Below are positions 5,702 through 8,207 of a DNA stretch of 8,207 nucleotides, one piece after another (positions within the stretch are counted from its first letter, which is position 1; each line of letters opens with the position of its first letter). Origin of the DNA: PALSA-555 sp036521915 (GTDB lineage: Bacteria > Actinomycetota > Acidimicrobiia > IMCC26256 > PALSA-555); assembly GCA_036521915.1 (NCBI GenBank), contig DATDGU010000077.1, positions 1 to 8,207 of the forward strand, written 5' to 3'. A program made the position numbers and the translations under genes. The notes beneath the pieces are model-generated. The model was not told where the DNA came from and did no database searches. It was given only the letters and a program-made list of their open reading frames with translations.

Positions 5702-6973
5702 CTAGAAGTTGAGGGTCTGGCCGGTCTTGTAGTTGAAGTCCGTGTAGCAGCTGAACGGCACCTCGACGCTGTACTTGGTCCCGTCGCTCCCAACGAGCGC
5801 GCCGCACGGTGAACCTTCGGTCTGCGCCGCCGGATACCTCGTCGGACCGACCACCGTCGGGATCTGGTACGTGAAGTTCTTCATCGCCGCGGCGAACGCC
5901 TCCGGCGTGAGGTTCTTCCCCGTCTTCTTCAAGACCGCGACGAACGCGTCCGCCGAGAAGTAGGCCGAGAGCATGCCCTGCGTGATCTGCACGTTCGGGC
6001 CACCGACCGCCTGGAGGTTCTTCACGATCTGCTGCATCGAGGCGTTGGCCGTGTCCTCGGGCACGTCGAACTGCGTGAACTCGAAGTTGCCCTTCGTGAG
6101 CGACACGGCGCGCGGGTCGTACAGCACCGCGTTCGTGGCCACGCCCGTGTAGCCAGCCGCGGGCAGCTTCACCACGAGCTGCGTGGTGTTGGGCACCGAC
6201 GTCGTCAGGAAGATCGCGTCGGGCGGCTTGCCGTTGTTTGCCGTCAGCATCGCGTTGATGTACGGCGAGTAGTCACCCGGCGGCACAGGCGGCAGCGTGG
6301 ACTGCACGTAGACCGCCTTGAACCCGGCCTTCTTGACCTGCGCCTCGATGACCGTCGCCCCCGTCTTGCCGGTGGCGTTGTCCTCGGAGATGACGGCCGC
6401 TGTCTTGCCCTTCGCGCCGTTCGGGCTGCCGTGATCCTTGAAGTACTGGTTGATCAGCGCACCCCACGTCGTGCCGGTCGTCGGGATGCTCGGCGGCGGC
6501 ACGATGCAGCCAGTGAACCCGAAGGCGTAGTTGTTCTTGCAGAACGCCGCGTCGATGCCCCAACCGAAGAAAGGCACCTTCTGCTGCGCCAGGTACGGCC
6601 CGGCTTGGTCGACATACGGCGACAGGACCGGGACGATCGCGAAGACCTGGTCCTGCTCCACCAGCCGCTGCGCCTGGCTCAGAGCGGTCGTGACGCTGCC
6701 CTGGTCGTCGGCGCTCTCGACGTAGTTGATCTTGCGGCCGAAGACACCGCCCTTGCTGTTCACGACGTTGAACGCGGCCGTCGCGCCGGTTTTCAGCTCG
6801 TTCGCCGTGAACTGCGTCTGTTGCGACAGCCCGGCCACGGTGATCGAGTTGGCGGTGACGCCGCGGACCTGGGCCTGAGCGCCCGCCGACCCGCTCGACA
6901 GCGCACCGACCAGGCCGAACGCACTGGCAGTGGCGACGACGGTCGCGGTTGCGATCCACCTTCTTCGTTTCAC
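5702..6973 (-). CDS. Secreted solute-binding protein of a Liv/HAAT-type ABC importer (Peripla_BP_6 type)
   Basis: 423 residues. A Sec signal peptide is clear: basic MKRRRW, hydrophobic 7-25, then SSGSAGAQA with A-x-A before a likely cleavage after A34. No cysteine follows the hydrophobic core, so it is not a lipoprotein. The mature part has the type I periplasmic-binding fold pattern: VRGVTANSITVAGL (36-49), ELKTGATAAFNVVN (59-72), GGVFGRKINY (75-84), then the alternating second lobe from about residue 190. Four cysteines (C145, C156, C390, C409) could form two disulfides. The ligand-contact region VLSPY...VPFFGWG (116-139) differs from the Ser/Thr-rich loops of classical Leu/Ile/Val-binding proteins, so the substrate may not be a branched-chain amino acid. 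The start is GTG at 6973-6971. It lies 35 bases after livG and 98 bases before the permease fusion, in one operon; it would deliver ligand to LivHM outside the membrane. Confidence 0.92.
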   Translation of the reverse strand: MKRRRWIATATVVATASAFGLVGALSSGSAGAQAQVRGVTANSITVAGLSQQTQFTANELKTGATAAFNVVNSKGGVFGRKINYVESADDQGSVTTALSQAQRLVEQDQVFAIVPVLSPYVDQAGPYLAQQKVPFFGWGIDAAFCKNNYAFGFTGCIVPPPSIPTTGTTWGALINQYFKDHGSPNGAKGKTAAVISEDNATGKTGATVIEAQVKKAGFKAVYVQSTLPPVPPGDYSPYINAMLTANNGKPPDAIFLTTSVPNTTQLVVKLPAAGYTGVATNAVLYDPRAVSLTKGNFEFTQFDVPEDTANASMQQIVKNLQAVGGPNVQITQGMLSAYFSADAFVAVLKKTGKNLTPEAFAAAMKNFTYQIPTVVGPTRYPAAQTEGSPCGALVGSDGTKYSVEVPFSCYTDFNYKTGQTLNF

Positions 6974-6976
6974 GGT

Positions 6977-6985
6977 TCCCCCCTT
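6977..6985 (-). promoter_or_regulatory. Ribosome binding site of the binding-protein gene
   Basis: On the minus strand AAGGGGGGA ends 4 bases before the GTG at 6973. It is strongly purine-rich and supports this start, which also gives a well-formed signal peptide. Confidence 0.65.
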
Positions 6986-6994
6986 ATGTTGCTG

Positions 6995-7004
6995 ATGAGC
7001 TCAT
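6995..7004. repeat. Perfect 10-base palindrome ATGAGCTCAT in the livG/binding-protein gap
   Basis: The palindrome lies between the livG stop (7009-7011) and the ribosome site of the binding-protein gene, in the most AT-rich stretch nearby. It could be a small operator or chance; no protein partner is suggested by the window. Confidence 0.2.
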
Positions 7005-7008
7005 TGCC

Positions 7009-7824
7009 TTACTCGCCCAGATAGGCGTTGCGCACCGCCGGGTTGGCCTGCACCTCCTGGGGCTTGCCGACGGTCAGGATCCGCCCGAGATCGAGAACAG
7101 CGACGCGGTCGCACTGCGACATCACGAAGCCGACGTTGTGCTCCACGAGCAGGACGGCGCAGGCCTCCTCGCGTCGGATCTGCTGGATCCGCTCGCCGAG
7201 GCGTGCCGATTCGGTGTCGTCGAGCCCCGAGGTCGGCTCGTCGAGGAGCAAGACGCGGGGCGGATCGGCGATCGCGCGGGCGAGCTCCATCATCCGCGCC
7301 AGCCCGATCGGCAGCGCGCTGGCCATCTCCTCGCGGACGGCGGTGAGGCCGCACAGCTCGAGGACCTCCGCGACGCGCCGCCGGCGGTCGCGCTCGCGGT
7401 GACGGCGCGACGGCGAGGCGACGAGATCGGCGAGCAGCCCACCGCCGCCGCCGCGCCACTCGAGGGCGGTGAGCACGTTGTCCTCGACGCTCAGCCACCC
7501 GAACGCCTGGACGCGCTGGAAGGTTCGGTGCAGCCCGCGACGGGCCCGCTGCACCGACGACTTGCGGGTGACGTCCTGGCCGTCGAGCACGACCGTGCCG
7601 CCGTCCGATGCCCGGACCCCGCAGATGACGTCGAAGAGCGTCGTCTTGCCTGCGCCGTTGGGCCCGATGAGTCCGCACACCTCGCCGGCGCCGACGTCGA
7701 GCGCGACCCCGTCGAGGGCGGTGATCCCACCGAAGCGCACCGTGATGTCGCGAAGCTGGAGCGCAGCGGCCGCGCCGGGACCCTCGCCCGCCGTCCCATC
7801 GAGCACGCGCTGTACGGACGTCAC
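7009..7824 (-). CDS. livG: Liv-type ABC importer ATPase LivG
   Basis: 271 residues, one ATP-binding cassette after a 20-residue Gly/Ala-rich lead. LQLRDITVRFGGITALDGV (22-40) is the usual LivG opening. Walker A GPNGAGKTT is at 54-62, the Q-loop is RTFQ (Q103), Walker B VLLLDEP at 191-197, and the switch histidine H229 in VEHN. The signature motif is LPIGL (171-175) instead of LSGGQ; Pro at the second place is known in LivG proteins, but loss of the final Gln is more divergent. The tail ending NPAVRNAYLGE is the typical LivG C-terminus. It hydrolyses ATP at the cytoplasmic face with the LivF domain of the downstream fusion as partner. First gene of the minus-strand operon, GTG start at 7824-7822; the probable promoter region lies upstream from 7825. 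Confidence 0.93.
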   Translation of the reverse strand: MTSVQRVLDGTAGEGPGAAAALQLRDITVRFGGITALDGVALDVGAGEVCGLIGPNGAGKTTLFDVICGVRASDGGTVVLDGQDVTRKSSVQRARRGLHRTFQRVQAFGWLSVEDNVLTALEWRGGGGGLLADLVASPSRRHRERDRRRRVAEVLELCGLTAVREEMASALPIGLARMMELARAIADPPRVLLLDEPTSGLDDTESARLGERIQQIRREEACAVLLVEHNVGFVMSQCDRVAVLDLGRILTVGKPQEVQANPAVRNAYLGE

Positions 7825-7833
7825 GCCGCGCAG

Positions 7834-7842
7834 CTCCCCCCT
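7834..7842 (-). promoter_or_regulatory. Ribosome binding site of livG
   Basis: On the minus strand AGGGGGGAG ends 9 bases before the GTG at 7824 and supports that start. It shares the G6 style of the binding-protein site. Confidence 0.65.
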
Positions 7843-7852
7843 GTCGCTAAAT

Positions 7853-7867
7853 CTGACGGTATATCAG
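7853..7867. promoter_or_regulatory. Operator-like inverted repeat in the transporter operon promoter region
   Basis: CTGACGGTATATCAG has 4-base inverted arms (CTGA/TCAG) around a 7-base centre, 28 bases upstream of the livG start. It sits in the only AT-rich island of the region, and GATATA/TATACC read on the minus strand could serve as a -10 element inside it. No -35 box is clear. The layout fits a repressor site overlapping a promoter, but the arms are short. Confidence 0.3.
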
Positions 7868-8156
7868 TTGTTGGCCTCCGCGCGGGTGCGCGCCGGTCCG
7901 GGCTCATCCCGAAACCGCAGGTCAGAGACGAGACGGGCTGGACCGGGGGTGGACGACGGCGGACTCGCCGATCGGACCGCCGACTACGACTCGGCGCTAC
8001 CGAGGCGGGCGCTACTGAGCCGGTTCAGGATCTGCCGGGCGTGATCTGATCGCGCAATCGAAGGCGCCGTGGACGAGAGCGCGGTAGCTGCTTCGTAGGG
8101 CCGCCCAAGGGTGGTGCGGGTGTTGCCTCGGATCCCGGGTCGGGTTACCCGGACGG
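7868..8156. other. Intergenic stretch without recognised gene
   Basis: No ORF here looks like a known protein on either strand, and no tRNA-like fold with a T-loop consensus was found. It contains a near-perfect direct repeat (GGCGCTACCGAG at 7993-8004 and GGCGCTACTGAG at 8008-8019), the first copy of which is also part of a small hairpin CTCGG-CGCTA-CCGAG (7990-8004). A frame at 7984-8181 on the minus strand (65 codons) has no recognisable features and is probably not a gene. Confidence 0.5.
8135..8152 (-). terminator. Small stem-loop after a possible upstream gene end
   Basis: CCGGGT (8135-8140) pairs with ACCCGG (8147-8152) around a 6-base loop. It lies 4 bases beyond the TAA of the partial frame at the right edge, reading on the minus strand. 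There is no T-run, so a terminator role is tentative. Confidence 0.28.
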
Positions 8157-8207
8157 TTAGCCGTGTCTGCCTTCGTACCACGCCTTGCGCGTATTCAGCG
8201 CGACCCG
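8157..8207 (-). CDS. Possible C-terminus of an unidentified upstream gene
   Basis: Read from the right edge on the minus strand, one frame gives RVALNTRKAWYEGRHG followed by TAA (8159-8157). Thirteen of its 16 codons end in G or C and the composition looks protein-like, which favours real coding over the competing minus frame that runs on to 7984. A small hairpin follows the stop. The family cannot be told from 16 residues. Its presence would mean that the transporter operon is preceded by another minus-strand gene about 330 bases away. Confidence 0.35.
   Translation of the reverse strand, partial: RVALNTRKAWYEGRHG

Noticed and set aside
4737..5705. 322-codon plus-strand frame opposite the LivH region
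   Set aside because: Highly charged, motif-free antisense translation of the permease; the minus strand encodes a clear LivH.
4033..5793. 586-codon minus-strand frame overlapping the permease fusion and the binding-protein end
   Set aside because: An out-of-frame shadow rich in Arg and Pro; it crosses the stem-loop and shows no hydrophobic helices, unlike the real permease frame.
8021..8048. Possible tRNA T-loop (GGTTCAGGATC) and repeated GATCTG
   Set aside because: The loop does not match the TTCRA consensus, no acceptor or anticodon stems can be drawn around it, and the GATCTG repeats are too short to mean much.
6949..8049. 366-codon plus-strand frame
   Set aside because: It runs antisense to livG and into the intergenic region, with Arg/Ala/Asp/Glu-rich low-information sequence typical of antisense frames in high-GC DNA. 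The minus-strand livG has all ABC ATPase motifs.
7984..8181. 65-codon minus-strand frame
   Set aside because: Ser/Arg/Thr-rich, without recognisable motif or ribosome site, and it overlaps a better-looking frame end at 8157-8207.

Overview
The window is very G+C-rich and densely coded. It has short intergenic gaps, many GTG starts and G-rich Shine-Dalgarno sites. These features, with the style of the proteins (a Liv-type transporter, SDR and enoyl-CoA hydratase enzymes, and an amidohydrolase beginning ISVDDH-like), suggest a high-GC actinobacterium, perhaps Acidimicrobiia or a relative. The lineage is an inference; there is no rRNA or marker gene.

Left part, minus strand (1-915): the first 16 codons of an amidohydrolase lie at the window edge. 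They are preceded by a four-helix membrane protein of unknown function with a large non-cytoplasmic domain. A 50-base gap then separates this pair from a divergent plus-strand pair (966-2670). That pair is an SDR with the exact active-site spacing of 2,4-dienoyl-CoA reductase, followed 22 bases later by an enoyl-CoA hydratase/isomerase family protein that carries the third acidic residue typical of delta3,5-delta2,4-dienoyl-CoA isomerase. Together they look like two consecutive steps for handling conjugated double bonds in acyl-CoAs.

Right part, minus strand (7824 down to 2688): a three-gene Liv/HAAT-type ABC importer operon in the order LivG ATPase, secreted solute-binding protein, and a 971-residue single-chain fusion LivH-LivM-LivF. 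A perfect 15-bp stem-loop sits between the binding-protein gene and the fusion gene, where it could set their relative expression. The two ATPases are complementary in their defects: LivG has a degenerate signature motif, and the fused LivF lacks the switch histidine. This predicts one consensus and one degenerate ATP site. The operon converges on the SDR/hydratase pair with 17 bases between stop codons.

Beyond the operon, 7825-8156 holds the probable promoter region (an AT-rich spot with an operator-like inverted repeat) and otherwise nothing recognised. A short open frame at the right edge (8157-8207) may be the C-terminus of another minus-strand gene.

The transported substrate is not determined by the sequence. 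A tempting but unproven reading is that importer and acyl-CoA enzymes serve one catabolic route. No mobile element, CRISPR, tRNA or defence system was seen.
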